From IMG/VR virus record IMGVR_UViG_3300042924_006202, positions 1 through 40,521 of that record: 40,521 bases of DNA, one strand, 5' to 3'. The notes under the pieces are model-generated. The model was not told the origin of the DNA. It searched no databases and saw only the letters and a list, made by a program, of their open reading frames with translations. Of the stretch, positions 27,754-36,268 are shown piece by piece. This stretch comes from a virus. The position numbers were made by a program, and so were the translations under genes. The stretch's first letter is position 1. The number at the start of each line of letters is the position of its first letter.

Positions 27754-29282
27754 AACATTCTTTGAAGAACGATCCAGTTGATGATTATGCGAGTTTCTTG
27801 GACAAAAAAACTCACAGCGGCGCTAGTCATGGTTTTGAGCCATTGTGGATACCTTCTGAGCTTTTTGATTTTCAGCAAAGTCTCGTAACTTGGGCAATCC
27901 TTAAGGGCAGGGCGGCTATCTTTGCTGACTGCGGACTGGGAAAAACTGCCATGCAACTTACCTGGGCTGAAAATGTGGTCCGTTACACCGAACTGCCGGT
28001 GCTAATCCTGACCCCTCTGGCCGTAGCGGCTCAAACCATCCGCGAGGGTGAAAAGTTCGGCATCGAATGCGCCCGGTCTTCTGATGGCGCAATTAACAGC
28101 CGGATTGTTGTCACCAACTACGAACGACTGGAACACTTTAACCCTGCCGACTTTGCCGGAGTGGTTTGCGATGAGTCCAGCATCCTCAAGAGTTTTGATG
28201 GTGCTCGCCGTGGGCAGATCACCGAGTTCATGCGCAAGGTTCCCTATCGGCTGTTGGCCACCGCCACTGCCGCGCCAAATGACTTCATTGAGCTGGGTAC
28301 CAGCAGTGAAGCCCTTGGCTACATGGGATACATGGACATGCTCGCTCGGTTCTTCAAGAACGACCAGAACAACTGCACTAGCCGGCGTCTGTACGGAGAG
28401 GCCCCTAAGTGGCGATTTAAGGGCCATGCCGAGCAACCCTTTTGGAGATGGGTCACCAGTTGGGCAAGGGCCTGCCGTCAACCTTCAGATCTTGGCTTTG
28501 ATGATGGTCGGTTCATTTTGCCGCCGCTGAACGAGGTTGACCACCTGATCGAGACCATCACCGTCCCTGAAGGGATGTTGTTCGCCATGCCTGCCACCGA
28601 CCTTCGGGAGCAGCGAGCCGAGAAAAAGCGCACCGTTCGGGAACGATGCGAGCAAGTGGCTGCCATGGTTAGCAATACCGGTCAGCCGGCGCTGGTGTGG
28701 TGCCACCTCAACGAAGAGGGTAACCTGCTGCAGCAGTTGATTCCCGATGCTGTTCAGGTATCAGGCTCCGACCGTGACGACGTGAAAGAAGCCCGGTTGA
28801 TCGACTTCGCCGAGGGCCGATCCAGGGTGCTGATCACAAAACCGAAAATCGGTGCATGGGGCCTGAACTTCCAGCAGTGCAGCCACATCACTTACTTCCC
28901 GTCTCACAGCTTTGAGCAGTATTATCAAGCTGTCCGACGCTGCTGGCGGTTTGGACAGAAGAATCCCGTGACCGTTGACATCATCCTTACCGAGGGCGAA
29001 CGTCGAATCATGGAAAACCTGCAACGAAAGCGCGGCCAAGCTGAAAAAATGTTTGCCAGCCTGGTTTCCGAGATGAACAATTCACTGGCCATTGAAAAGG
29101 CCGCCTACCGAACCCAACCCATCATTATTCCATCATGGATGTCATCACCGATCGTTACGCCATCTACAATGGAGACTGTGTCGAAGTCATGCGCGGACTC
29201 CCTAGCGAATCCGTCCATTTCTCGATCTACTCGCCACCGTTTGCCGGCCTTTACGTTTACAGCTCCAACGAGCGAGACATAA
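27750..29282 (+). CDS. SNF2/DEAD-like superfamily 2 helicase (510 aa)
   Basis: Walker A is ADCGLGKT (residues 59-66), motif Ia LILTPL, motif II DESS (141-144, in place of DEAD/DEAH), motif III TATAAP (171-176), and motif VI QAVRRCWRFGQ (393-403, SNF2-type 'Q...R..R.GQ'). It is an ATP-dependent DNA translocase or helicase. Together with the next gene it forms the helicase-methyltransferase pair common in phages and prophages. The last 50 residues lie over the methyltransferase start (148-bp overlap) and look like a non-domain tail. DESS as motif II is unusual but is known for this phage type from memory. Confidence 0.85.
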   Translation: MKHSLKNDPVDDYASFLDKKTHSGASHGFEPLWIPSELFDFQQSLVTWAILKGRAAIFADCGLGKTAMQLTWAENVVRYTELPVLILTPLAVAAQTIREGEKFGIECARSSDGAINSRIVVTNYERLEHFNPADFAGVVCDESSILKSFDGARRGQITEFMRKVPYRLLATATAAPNDFIELGTSSEALGYMGYMDMLARFFKNDQNNCTSRRLYGEAPKWRFKGHAEQPFWRWVTSWARACRQPSDLGFDDGRFILPPLNEVDHLIETITVPEGMLFAMPATDLREQRAEKKRTVRERCEQVAAMVSNTGQPALVWCHLNEEGNLLQQLIPDAVQVSGSDRDDVKEARLIDFAEGRSRVLITKPKIGAWGLNFQQCSHITYFPSHSFEQYYQAVRRCWRFGQKNPVTVDIILTEGERRIMENLQRKRGQAEKMFASLVSEMNNSLAIEKAAYRTQPIIIPSWMSSPIVTPSTMETVSKSCADSLANPSISRSTRHRLPAFTFTAPTSET

Positions 29283-30160
29283 GTAACTGCACTGACTATG
29301 ATCAGTTCTTTGTTCATTATGGCTTTGTGGTTTCCGAGCTACACCGGCTAACCCTGCCGGGTCGGTTGACCGCTGTTCATTGCACTGATATCCCGACCGG
29401 CAACAGTGGCCAGGATGCCTTGATGGATCTGCCTGGAAAAATCATCGCGTTGCATGAAAAGGAAGGATGGCACTATGTCGCTCGCCACACCATATGGAAG
29501 GAGCCACTATGGGTGCGAAATCGCACTATGGTAAAGAACCTTGCCCACAAAACGATTGTTGACGACGCTGCTTTTGCAGGCGTGGCATCTGCTGACTACT
29601 TGCTAATTTTCCGCCGCAGTGGTGAGAATCATATACCGATAGCAAACCCCACGGGACTGGACCACTACGCCGGGGAGTGTCCGATCCCGCAACATCTGCA
29701 CCGCTACAAAGGGTGGAAAGGGAAGCAAACCGAAAACCGCTTCAGTCACTGGATCTGGCGGCGCTATGCGTCTTCTGTTTGGGATGATATCAACATGGGA
29801 CGAGTGCTACCCTTTCGTGACGCCAAGGACCCCGATGACGAAAAACACGTCCACCCGCTGCAGCTAGATGTAATTGACCGCGCTATTTGTTTAAGGTCGA
29901 ACATTGGAGAGACAGTGCTTACTCCATTTATGGGAGTTGGCAGCGAAGTGTATGGGGCTGTGTCGCTAGGTCGCCGTGGTATTGGTATCGAGCTAAAGAA
30001 ACCTTATTTTAACCAAGCTATTAAAAATATGGAAATTGCCGTAGAAGATACCAGAAAACCCGATCAAGGCGATTTGCTTGATGATATCGCCTTGGCAAGC
30101 ATTGAAGATAGCGTTGCTTTTGCAGCGGATGATGCCATGACTCAAGGAGAAAAGCCATGA
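29135..30160 (+). CDS. DNA N4/N6 methyltransferase, beta class (341 aa)
   Basis: ATG 29135 (MDVITDRYAIYNGDCVEVMR). Catalytic motif IV is SPPF (33-36) and the cofactor motif is TPFMGVGSE (263-271), followed by RGIGIELKKPYFNQA. Motif order IV before I puts it in the beta class of amino-methyltransferases (S-adenosylmethionine donor). The middle contains a long target-recognition part (HPLQLDVIDRAICLRSN follows it). Likely modifies phage DNA against restriction. SPP[F/Y] instead of DPP[F/Y] is typical of N4-cytosine enzymes. The start lies well inside the helicase gene. Confidence 0.85.
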   Translation: MDVITDRYAIYNGDCVEVMRGLPSESVHFSIYSPPFAGLYVYSSNERDISNCTDYDQFFVHYGFVVSELHRLTLPGRLTAVHCTDIPTGNSGQDALMDLPGKIIALHEKEGWHYVARHTIWKEPLWVRNRTMVKNLAHKTIVDDAAFAGVASADYLLIFRRSGENHIPIANPTGLDHYAGECPIPQHLHRYKGWKGKQTENRFSHWIWRRYASSVWDDINMGRVLPFRDAKDPDDEKHVHPLQLDVIDRAICLRSNIGETVLTPFMGVGSEVYGAVSLGRRGIGIELKKPYFNQAIKNMEIAVEDTRKPDQGDLLDDIALASIEDSVAFAADDAMTQGEKP

Positions 30161-30225
30161 TTGACCCAGGGCAGGAGGCTGTCGCGCATGCAGTTGGCCG
30201 TGAGCTGCGGAGGCACGATGTCTGA
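30157..30225 (+). CDS. Possible 22-residue leader peptide
   Basis: A tiny frame coupled by ATGA to the methyltransferase stop: MIDPGQEAVAHAVGRELRRH plus two residues. It ends across the start of the next gene at 30218 (ATGTCTGA). May be a coupling leader or a gene remnant. Evidence is only position and composition. Confidence 0.3.
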   Translation: MIDPGQEAVAHAVGRELRRHDV

Positions 30226-30601
30226 TCGCGTGGGTAACGATGAGCTGGACTGGCTGATTTGGAAGTCACTGCGGGAACGCGACGGGCACCCGACAAATGA
30301 CAGCGATCTGGTGGCCGCCGCTGGAGGCAAATGGCGCCGCATCAATTCCAGGAAGCAGGCCATGCGCCAGGCTGGTCGGATCCGTTTCTGGAGACACCCT
30401 CCCGCAGATCCGAGCATTAAGGCCCACGGCTGGGAAGTGCTCGGCTGTCCTGGTGCCGGCATTAGCGAAGATGGGCAATTCGACTGGGCCTATGGCTGCG
30501 CTGACTGCCTGCGCCGCATTAGGCCAGACCCCGCTGATGGGGTGGTCGAGCCACCTGGGATCGTCGCGTTTGAATGTGAGCTGAGGATTGAACCATGCTG
30601 A
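30218..30601 (+). CDS. Hypothetical protein (127 aa)
   Basis: Start at ATG 30218, preceded by GGAGG at a good distance, one of the few clear SD sites in this half. Product begins MSDRVGNDELDWLIWKSLRE and includes CPGAGISEDGQFDWAYGCAD, CLRRIRP, three cysteines that might bind metal. No family recognised. Stop overlaps the next gene. Confidence 0.6.
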   Translation: MSDRVGNDELDWLIWKSLRERDGHPTNDSDLVAAAGGKWRRINSRKQAMRQAGRIRFWRHPPADPSIKAHGWEVLGCPGAGISEDGQFDWAYGCADCLRRIRPDPADGVVEPPGIVAFECELRIEPC

Positions 30602-30840
30602 CCCCTGACTGGCTAATGAACCCCACAACCGAAACCCCACCCCCTGCCGACCGTTTCCGCCTTGGCGACGTTTGGCGATCACCGCGCCTGAAAGAATGGA
30701 AGGTTGACAAGATTGAATCCGGGCTTGCCAGGCTGCGCAGTGTGGCCAATCCCAAGAACACCCAATGGCGTGGCGTGCGTGACACTGGGCAGAACATCAC
30801 AAATGCTTGGTGGCGTGTCAGCCCGACTGATGAACTTTGA
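30595..30840 (+). CDS. Small hypothetical protein (81 aa)
   Basis: ATG 30595 overlaps the previous stop by 7 bp. The body (RFRLGDVWRSPRLKEWKVDK, IESGLARLRSVANPKNTQWR) resembles small phage proteins with an SH3-like beta barrel ('G.vw..P....w.V..i....a.L......'). No function assigned. A sigma-70-like promoter begins over its stop codon. Confidence 0.6.
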   Translation: MLTPDWLMNPTTETPPPADRFRLGDVWRSPRLKEWKVDKIESGLARLRSVANPKNTQWRGVRDTGQNITNAWWRVSPTDEL

Positions 30841-30866
30841 CAGCAGAAAACCCCTGGCGCTACAAG
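30837..30866 (+). promoter_or_regulatory. Consensus -35 promoter TTGACA-N18-TACAAG
   Basis: A perfect TTGACA -35 overlaps the stop of the preceding gene, with TACAAG 18 bp downstream and the start of the next gene at 30875. The gap between these two genes is one of the few in the operon, which supports a real promoter. Confidence 0.5.
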
Positions 30867-30874
30867 CTAGAACC

Positions 30875-31114
30875 ATGACCGATCAATTTCCTGGCGCCAC
30901 GAAAATGGCCAACCTCGCCGACTTTGACCACGCACGACTTTGCGGGCTCACATCCCAGGTTCTATCCAACGGCGCTGCTATGGCCAAAGCATTGACTCCG
31001 GCAGTCAAGCAAGCCGAGCAGTCGATGCGGGATTTTGGGGAAGCAATGAAAAAAACACGCGCAGCGGCAAACCTTGACGCTTTCCTACGTGACCCACCGT
31101 GGAGGCAGCTGTGA
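30875..31114 (+). CDS. Small helical hypothetical protein (79 aa)
   Basis: ATG 30875 (MTDQFPGATKMANLADFDHA). Mostly helical; KQAEQSMRDFGEAMKKTRAA resembles small phage proteins with a 'AMR.FG.A....' helix, such as those beside terminase genes. The end is FLRDPPWRQL. GTGA overlap with the next gene. Function unknown. Confidence 0.6.
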   Translation: MTDQFPGATKMANLADFDHARLCGLTSQVLSNGAAMAKALTPAVKQAEQSMRDFGEAMKKTRAAANLDAFLRDPPWRQL

Positions 31115-31284
31115 CCACACCCAAGCGACCCGGCTGGGGCCTGCGCATCCTCAAGGTGCGCAACACCGCAGGCATTCCCGAGGCGTTGATCCTGCCCCCC
31201 AATCACGAAGCGCCCTACTGGACGGACCTCCGCCAGATCGCCCAGCACCAAGCCCGCGCTATCTACGAACCCATCACCAAATGA
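31111..31284 (+). CDS. Small hypothetical protein (57 aa)
   Basis: GTG 31111 with GGAGG upstream, overlapping the previous stop; a GTG at 31099 is the alternative. Product VTTPKRPGWGLRILKVRNTA, then PNHEAPYWTDLRQIAQHQAR. Overlaps the dCTP deaminase start by 4 bp. No family recognised. Confidence 0.55.
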   Translation: MTTPKRPGWGLRILKVRNTAGIPEALILPPNHEAPYWTDLRQIAQHQARAIYEPITK

Positions 31285-31796
31285 CTGTCCTGGCTGACTT
31301 CCAAATCCGTGCCCTTTGCGAATCGGGCATGGTCGTACCCTTTGACCCCGAACTTCTAAATCCCGCAAGTCTGGACCTTCGGCTGGGATCGAACATCCTG
31401 ATCGAGTCCAGCGAAGGACCAGGCCTTGTGCCTTACTGCATTGCCAACCACACCCCAGCAAATCCCTATCGCGTGGTGCCAGGGCAATTCCTGCTGGCCG
31501 AAGCTGAACCCATTTTCAACCTGCCTAATTGCATCGCCGCGCAGTTCGTGCTGAAGTCATCCCGCGCCCGTGAGGGATTGCAGCATCTGTTTGCTGGATG
31601 GTGCGATCCAGGCTGGAACGGTTCCCGCCTGACCCTTGAACTGAAGAACGTGCGCCAGCTTCACTGGATTGGCATCTACCCAGGGCTCAAGATCGGGCAG
31701 ATGAAGTTTATGAAGATGGATTCGACGCCATTGGCAAGCTACGCAGAAACTGGCCGCTACAACGGGGATCAAACCGTCCGAGCATCGCGCGGTTGA
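31281..31796 (+). CDS. dcd: dCTP deaminase / dUTPase superfamily (171 aa)
   Basis: ATG 31281. NPASLDLRLGSN (27-38), SSRAREGL (93-100), then FAGWCDPGWNGSRLTLELKN (104-123), match dCTP deaminase motifs, with the Ser-Arg-x-x-Arg substrate loop and Glu 120 as the likely general acid/base. It converts dCTP to dUTP (or with dUTPase activity to dUMP), feeding dTMP synthesis. Slightly shorter than the 190-residue bacterial enzyme. The thymidylate kinase gene 540 bp on supports a nucleotide-supply role. Confidence 0.85.
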   Translation: MTVLADFQIRALCESGMVVPFDPELLNPASLDLRLGSNILIESSEGPGLVPYCIANHTPANPYRVVPGQFLLAEAEPIFNLPNCIAAQFVLKSSRAREGLQHLFAGWCDPGWNGSRLTLELKNVRQLHWIGIYPGLKIGQMKFMKMDSTPLASYAETGRYNGDQTVRASRG

Positions 31797-31833
31797 CCGA
31801 TACCCTTCCAAAACCGCAGGAATGGCTTAGACT

Positions 31834-32340
31834 ATGCACGACCGTAACGCCGCGTTATCGCCTGTGTCAGCCGGTGGCCGCCCATCCTTGCTGACAGCCG
31901 CCATGGTCAAAGGGGCTGGAACCATGGCGGAAACAGGAGCGACCGTGACGATGATCGCGGCAAGCCTTGGAATTAGCAGGAAGACCGCCCACTGCTGGAT
32001 CAAAGAGGGGAAAGACCTTCCGGACGATGATTTGCGAGCACAGTTTCGTAACACCATCCATGAAGGATGGATAAATACGGGCAAAAACTACCTTACCAAT
32101 CTTAAGGAACAATCCTCCAACGGCAGCACCACGGCTGCCACCTGGTTCCTGACCCATCATCCATTCTTCCGTGATGACTTCAGCGATGCCGCCGCCGAAC
32201 GTCGCACCGAACGCAAGACCGTCGCCGCCGTGGTTGACGCCATCGCCGCTGCTGGCCTGACGCCGGAGGATGAGCGTCGGGTGATGCTGCAGATCAATGC
32301 CCGTGGACTGGAGACACATGAGGGAGAGGGGGAGGCATGA
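31834..32340 (+). CDS. Small terminase subunit-like HTH protein (168 aa)
   Basis: ATG 31834. GRPSLLTAAMVKGAGTMAET is followed by the helix-turn-helix GATVTMIAASLGISRKTAHC, WIKEG, as in phage small terminase subunits that recognise packaging sites. Next come DDLRAQFRNTIHEGWI and TWFLTHHPFFRDDFS, ending in an acidic helical tail. The large subunit is 940 bp downstream with two genes between. Assignment rests on the HTH type and location. Confidence 0.65.
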   Translation: MHDRNAALSPVSAGGRPSLLTAAMVKGAGTMAETGATVTMIAASLGISRKTAHCWIKEGKDLPDDDLRAQFRNTIHEGWINTGKNYLTNLKEQSSNGSTTAATWFLTHHPFFRDDFSDAAAERRTERKTVAAVVDAIAAAGLTPEDERRVMLQINARGLETHEGEGEA

Positions 32341-32993
32341 CCAACCCAACCCCAGCCCGTGGCCGCTTCATTGTCCTCGAAGGGATCGACAACTGTGGCA
32401 AGACCACGCAACTGGAGGCCTTGCGCCAATGGCTACCCACCAGCGGCCTGATGCCCCCCGGCGCCCGCGTGGTTGTGAGCCGTGAGCCTGGGGGCACCGC
32501 CCTGGGCCAGGCGTTGCGGGAGCTGCTGCTGCACCCTCCTGGGGAAGCGGCCCCGGTGCCCCGTGCAGAGCTGCTGCTGTATGCCGCCGATCGGGCCCAG
32601 CACGTCGAAACCGTCCTGCGGCCAGCGCTTGAAGCTGGGGATTGGGTGCTGTGCGATCGCTTCACCGGATCGACCGCCGCCTATCAGGGCTATGGCAGGG
32701 GCTTGGACTTGGGCCTGATTAGAGCACTGGAGTTTCTGGCCACAGGCGGCCTGATGGCCGATCTCACCCTCTGGCTGGATGTGTCCGTGGCCGAGTCGAT
32801 CCGGCGCCGTGGCGGGCAGTCGTCCGACCGCATTGAGGCGGGAGGGTGGGAATTCCTGTCTCGTGTGAGACGGGGCTTTGCCGCCGTGGCTGGCCAGCAG
32901 AGCTGGACCCTCATCAAGGCGGAGCACGGTGAGGCTGCTGTGACGGAGGCCTGTTGCCGCGCCATGCTCCGCCAGTTTGGGGGGCAGGCGTGA
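32337..32993 (+). CDS. tmk: Thymidylate kinase (218 aa)
   Basis: P-loop EGIDNCGKTT (15-24), SREPGGTALGQALREL (48-63), DRFTGSTAAYQGYGRGLD (107-124) and LTLWLDVSVAESIRRR are the standard dTMP kinase motifs. It phosphorylates dTMP to dTDP with ATP. ATGA overlap with the small terminase gene. Length is normal. A phage copy between terminase genes is unusual in order but plausible, as phages often carry nucleotide kinases. DRFTGS replaces the more common DRYxxS. Confidence 0.9.
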   Translation: MTNPTPARGRFIVLEGIDNCGKTTQLEALRQWLPTSGLMPPGARVVVSREPGGTALGQALRELLLHPPGEAAPVPRAELLLYAADRAQHVETVLRPALEAGDWVLCDRFTGSTAAYQGYGRGLDLGLIRALEFLATGGLMADLTLWLDVSVAESIRRRGGQSSDRIEAGGWEFLSRVRRGFAAVAGQQSWTLIKAEHGEAAVTEACCRAMLRQFGGQA

Positions 32994-33283
32994 CCCCCGA
33001 CCTGGTTCGCACCCTGCTGGCACGCCGCGCTTATGTGCCACCCATCACCCTGCTCGACTGCCTCGATCTGTCGCAATGGCTGGGTATGCGCATCCGGGCA
33101 GGGCTGATCCCGGAGATCACATCACTGGAACTGCAGGCCCGGTGGGCGTGCGATCAAGGCACGGTCCTTCGGCGCATCTCGGCACTGCTGGAACACCAGT
33201 TGCTGGACTGCAGGTTGCAGAGCGGGCCGCAACTGGCGCCCGGCGCCTACTGGGCTGTGCATCGCGTGGGGCCGGTGACATGA
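32990..33283 (+). CDS. HTH-like small protein (97 aa)
   Basis: GTG 32990 overlaps the kinase stop. Residues about 35-80 (LIPEITSLELQARWACDQGT, VLRRISALLEHQLLDCRL) suggest a winged-helix or helix-turn-helix. It lies between kinase and large terminase and overlaps both neighbours by 4 bp. Could be a packaging or transcription regulator; no family match. Confidence 0.6.
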   Translation: MTPDLVRTLLARRAYVPPITLLDCLDLSQWLGMRIRAGLIPEITSLELQARWACDQGTVLRRISALLEHQLLDCRLQSGPQLAPGAYWAVHRVGPVT

Positions 33284-34722
33284 TCGTCCGCGCTCCCACC
33301 GCCGCCGCACGCCTTGCGGTGCTGGAACTGGAGCGCACCGAAGCGGCACACACCCGCCTAGACATTCCCGCGACCCTCGCCCGCATCCGTGACGACCTCC
33401 ATGGTGGGCAGGTTGAGCTGTTCGATGACACCACCACCCGTGAGATCGGCGTGGCCGCTGGCTACGGGGCAGGGAAAACCCTTGGCGCTTGCGCTAAAGC
33501 CTTTCAGCTCGCCGTGCTCAACCAGGGCTTCATTGGCTGCGTGTTGGAGCCCACTGGGCCGATGTTGCGGGACATCTGGATTAGGAAGTTTGACGACTTC
33601 CTGGATCATTACGGCATCCCCTACACCTTCCGCGCCACACCCCTTCCCGAGCACGTCCTCCACCTGCCCGAAGGTGATACGCCTGTAGTTGCCCGAAGCT
33701 TTGAAAACTACAAACGCATCGTCGGTCCTGACTGGGCATGGGCGCTGATTGACGAGGTTGACACCGTGCAGGAGTACATCGCCGCACGGGGCTACGAAAA
33801 AATCCTTGGCCGGATCCGGGTCGGTCATGTCAGCCAGATTGTTTCCCTGTCAACTCCCGAAGGATTTGTCTGGCATTACAAGACGTTTGGCACCGTCGAG
33901 GCCCAGGGCGACCCTGGCAAGCGGCTGATCAGGATGCGCACTCAGGACAACCCGCACTTGCCCGACGCCTATCTCGACAACCTGCGCACCCGCTACACCG
34001 GGCCAATGCTTGTGGCCTACATGGATGGCATCTACGTCAACCTGAAGACCGGTCAGGTGTACGACCGGTTCAGTCGTGATCACCACGTCAAGCCCCTGCC
34101 CGATGGGCTGCGAGACGCCGATCAGATCCTGGTTGGCATTGACTTCAACGTGGGCAATATGTCCGCCGTCCTACTGGTAGTGCGTGGCCGGATTGTTCAT
34201 GCTTTCGCCGAGATCATGGGCGCCCATGACACTGACGACATGTGCCGAAAGATCTGCAAGCGGTTCCCTGAACGTGCGATCTGGGCTTATCCCGATGCCA
34301 GCGGCGCCAACCGCAGCACCAACGCCAGCCTCTCGGACATTGGGATCCTCAAGTCCTACGGCTTCATCAACTACGCACCTGACGCCAATCCCCCGGTGCG
34401 CGATCGGGTCAACGTGGTGCAGGCTCTACTGCTAAATGCCAAAGGCGAGACGCGGTTCTATATCACCGAAGACTGCCCACGGCTGATCGAGGCACTAGAG
34501 CGCCAGGGCTACAACGAACAAGGCGAACCGGACAAGAAGACGGGCTACGACCATCCCAATGATGCCGTCGGCTATCCCCTTCACCGACTCTATGCCGCTG
34601 AGCTGGGCTACGGTCCTGGTGGCCCCATGCGCATCACCACCGCCACCTATGGCCATGGCGCCGCCGCCCCGCCACCACGGGAGCCGGTGCCTAGGCGATC
34701 GCCTATCCCCGGCTTTCGATGA
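33280..34722 (+). CDS. Terminase large subunit (480 aa)
   Basis: ATG 33280 (ATGA overlap). Walker A is GYGAGKT (61-67), Walker B WALIDEVD (about 154-161), the coupling motif region is SLSTPEG (about 189-195), and the C-terminal RNase H-like nuclease has the acidic sites IDFN (286-290), YPDASG (about 337-342) and DHPND (424-428). It is the ATP-driven packaging motor and DNA-cutting subunit, which docks on the portal. Length is normal. GxGAGKT in place of the usual SRQxGKS type is a known variation in this group. Confidence 0.92.
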   Translation: MIVRAPTAAARLAVLELERTEAAHTRLDIPATLARIRDDLHGGQVELFDDTTTREIGVAAGYGAGKTLGACAKAFQLAVLNQGFIGCVLEPTGPMLRDIWIRKFDDFLDHYGIPYTFRATPLPEHVLHLPEGDTPVVARSFENYKRIVGPDWAWALIDEVDTVQEYIAARGYEKILGRIRVGHVSQIVSLSTPEGFVWHYKTFGTVEAQGDPGKRLIRMRTQDNPHLPDAYLDNLRTRYTGPMLVAYMDGIYVNLKTGQVYDRFSRDHHVKPLPDGLRDADQILVGIDFNVGNMSAVLLVVRGRIVHAFAEIMGAHDTDDMCRKICKRFPERAIWAYPDASGANRSTNASLSDIGILKSYGFINYAPDANPPVRDRVNVVQALLLNAKGETRFYITEDCPRLIEALERQGYNEQGEPDKKTGYDHPNDAVGYPLHRLYAAELGYGPGGPMRITTATYGHGAAAPPPREPVPRRSPIPGFR

Positions 34723-35180
34723 CCACCCAACCCACACAGGACACACCCATGGACACCCGCCCTGTTGACTACCTCACCGGAGCCGAACTGCCTGAAGTTG
34801 AGTTTCGTGACCTAATCGTAGGCGACGACGCCAGTTACAATCGCGACCCGCACCTTCCGCCCCCTGCGGTCGTTGATTGGCTACTGGAGCAGAACTGGTC
34901 GGAGATGATCCCGATTACCAGCATTCAATACGAAGGGGTAAGGCCTCACGGTATATCCAAGAGCAAGCTGTGGGAGTACCAGATGGCTGGCCCTGAACTT
35001 GGCGAAGATTATGGGGGTCATATCTTGTTACCCGTCGAAGCGCTGGACGTTTTGCGTAAAGACCGGGACGCTCGCCAATCCGCCTTGGAGCAGAAACGAC
35101 AGGCTTGTGAAGCTGATGAGTTGGCAATCAAGGCAAAGCGATGGTCAATCCGCATCCGTGCATCTGGCCGCCAGTCATGA
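34719..35180 (+). CDS. Hypothetical protein (153 aa)
   Basis: ATG 34719 overlaps the terminase stop; ATG 34749 is a second candidate. After a short N-terminus the protein has EVEFRDLIVGDDASYNRDPH, then VVDWLLEQNWSEMIPITSIQ, and a C-terminal coiled part (DRDARQSALEQKRQACEADE). Unknown function; position between terminase and sigma-like factor. Confidence 0.55.
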   Translation: MTTQPTQDTPMDTRPVDYLTGAELPEVEFRDLIVGDDASYNRDPHLPPPAVVDWLLEQNWSEMIPITSIQYEGVRPHGISKSKLWEYQMAGPELGEDYGGHILLPVEALDVLRKDRDARQSALEQKRQACEADELAIKAKRWSIRIRASGRQS

Positions 35181-36268
35181 CCACCATCCCCAACCCGCAA
35201 CCGCAACCCACCGATGGCAACCCTGAAGCTCCCACCAGCACCCTTGTCCCAACTGGTCGGCAAGCCGGTGGCGGGGACGTGGCGCCTTCGCCAGTCGTCG
35301 CAGGGGAGCCACCTGGAGTTATTCCGGTTCGGGGGGAGCTGGACGCCACCATCGCCGGAGGTGAAGATCCACCTGACCCCCGCCCACGTCGTGCTACTCG
35401 ATCGCGGCGAGCTGTTCGTAAAGGAGAACCCCTAGAGCAGCCAGTCAAACCTGGCAGCCCGCCACGTACCGAGCTGTCAGAGCGATTGATCGTCGAAAAC
35501 CAAGGACTCGCCCGCAAAGCTGCCAACAAATGGTCAAGGCTTTGCGGTCGGCCCTATGACGATTTCATCGGCCCTGCATTGGAGGGGCTGGTGACCGGCT
35601 GCCGGCGTTACGATCCCGAGCGCCTCAACCCTGGCACCGGTCGCCCGTACGCCATCAGTACCTGCGTCTGCCAATACATCGAGGGGCAGATCAAGCACCA
35701 CATTAGGGATCATGGCTACGACGTGAAAATGCCCAGTAAGTGGCGTGAGTACTACCCTAAGGTGCGCAGGTTGCTGGCCGAAGGCTTGACCCTGGCCCAG
35801 ATAGTGGAGGCCATCCCCGCCTTCACCGAGGCTGAGATCACCGAAATGATGGGTGCCATGATCGGCACTGTTCAGTTAGAAGACGAGATCACCCTGATCA
35901 GCGATCACCAGCCCGAGGCCGTGGATGACAGCCTTGTCCCGGCGTTGTTCCTCCTCACCGAACAGGCATTCAGCAACCTACGGCCCGCTGATCGTGGCTT
36001 GCTGGAGCGATGGTCCGCCAATCCGTTCAAGCGACCCTACCCATACGGGCCCATCATCCAATTTGACAACCGCCAGAAGGCCCAGCTGCGCGGCAAGACC
36101 TTGCAGCAGTTCCGCCAGGGGATCCTTGGCATTGACGTGGTGGCCACACCCCCAGCACCCAAGGCCCGCAGCCCACGCCAGCCCAGGCCCGCAGCTTCCC
36201 CAGTCGTTCAGCCGTCGCTGTTCGGCCGCAACCAGCGACGGCCACACCCTAGAGCGGTAAAGCTATAG
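35177..36268 (+). CDS. Phage sigma-70-like RNA polymerase sigma factor (363 aa)
   Basis: The ATG at 35177 is coupled to the previous stop, but residues 1-95 are low-complexity and overlap another gene in a different frame, so a start near 35487 is possible. From about residue 98 it has LIVENQGLARKAANKWSRLC, GRPYDDFIGPALEGLVTGCR, RYDPERLNP, AISTCVCQYIEGQIKHHIRD and HGYDVKMPSKW. This is sigma region 2 ('DDL...G..GL..A..RFDP...FSTYA...I.G.I....RD') closest to group 3 (stress/sporulation) sigma factors. A helical region 3-like part follows. The C-terminus is a Pro/Arg-rich tail and no clear region 4 is seen. Likely redirects host polymerase. Confidence 0.75.
   Translation: MTTIPNPQPQPTDGNPEAPTSTLVPTGRQAGGGDVAPSPVVAGEPPGVIPVRGELDATIAGGEDPPDPRPRRATRSRRAVRKGEPLEQPVKPGSPPRTELSERLIVENQGLARKAANKWSRLCGRPYDDFIGPALEGLVTGCRRYDPERLNPGTGRPYAISTCVCQYIEGQIKHHIRDHGYDVKMPSKWREYYPKVRRLLAEGLTLAQIVEAIPAFTEAEITEMMGAMIGTVQLEDEITLISDHQPEAVDDSLVPALFLLTEQAFSNLRPADRGLLERWSANPFKRPYPYGPIIQFDNRQKAQLRGKTLQQFRQGILGIDVVATPPAPKARSPRQPRPAASPVVQPSLFGRNQRRPHPRAVKL
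35214..35435 (+). CDS. Nested small protein inside the sigma gene (73 aa)
   Basis: A second frame, fully inside 35177-36268: MATLKLPPAPLSQLVGKPVA, GTWRLRQSSQGSHLELFRFG and HLTPAHVVLLDRGELFVKEN. Its composition (aromatics, alternating hydrophobics) looks more like real protein than the overlapping sigma-frame segment, which is Pro/Gly/Arg-rich. It ends at 35433-35435, before the conserved sigma part begins. Probably a true gene with the sigma frame being its shadow here. Confidence 0.55.
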   Translation: MATLKLPPAPLSQLVGKPVAGTWRLRQSSQGSHLELFRFGGSWTPPSPEVKIHLTPAHVVLLDRGELFVKENP

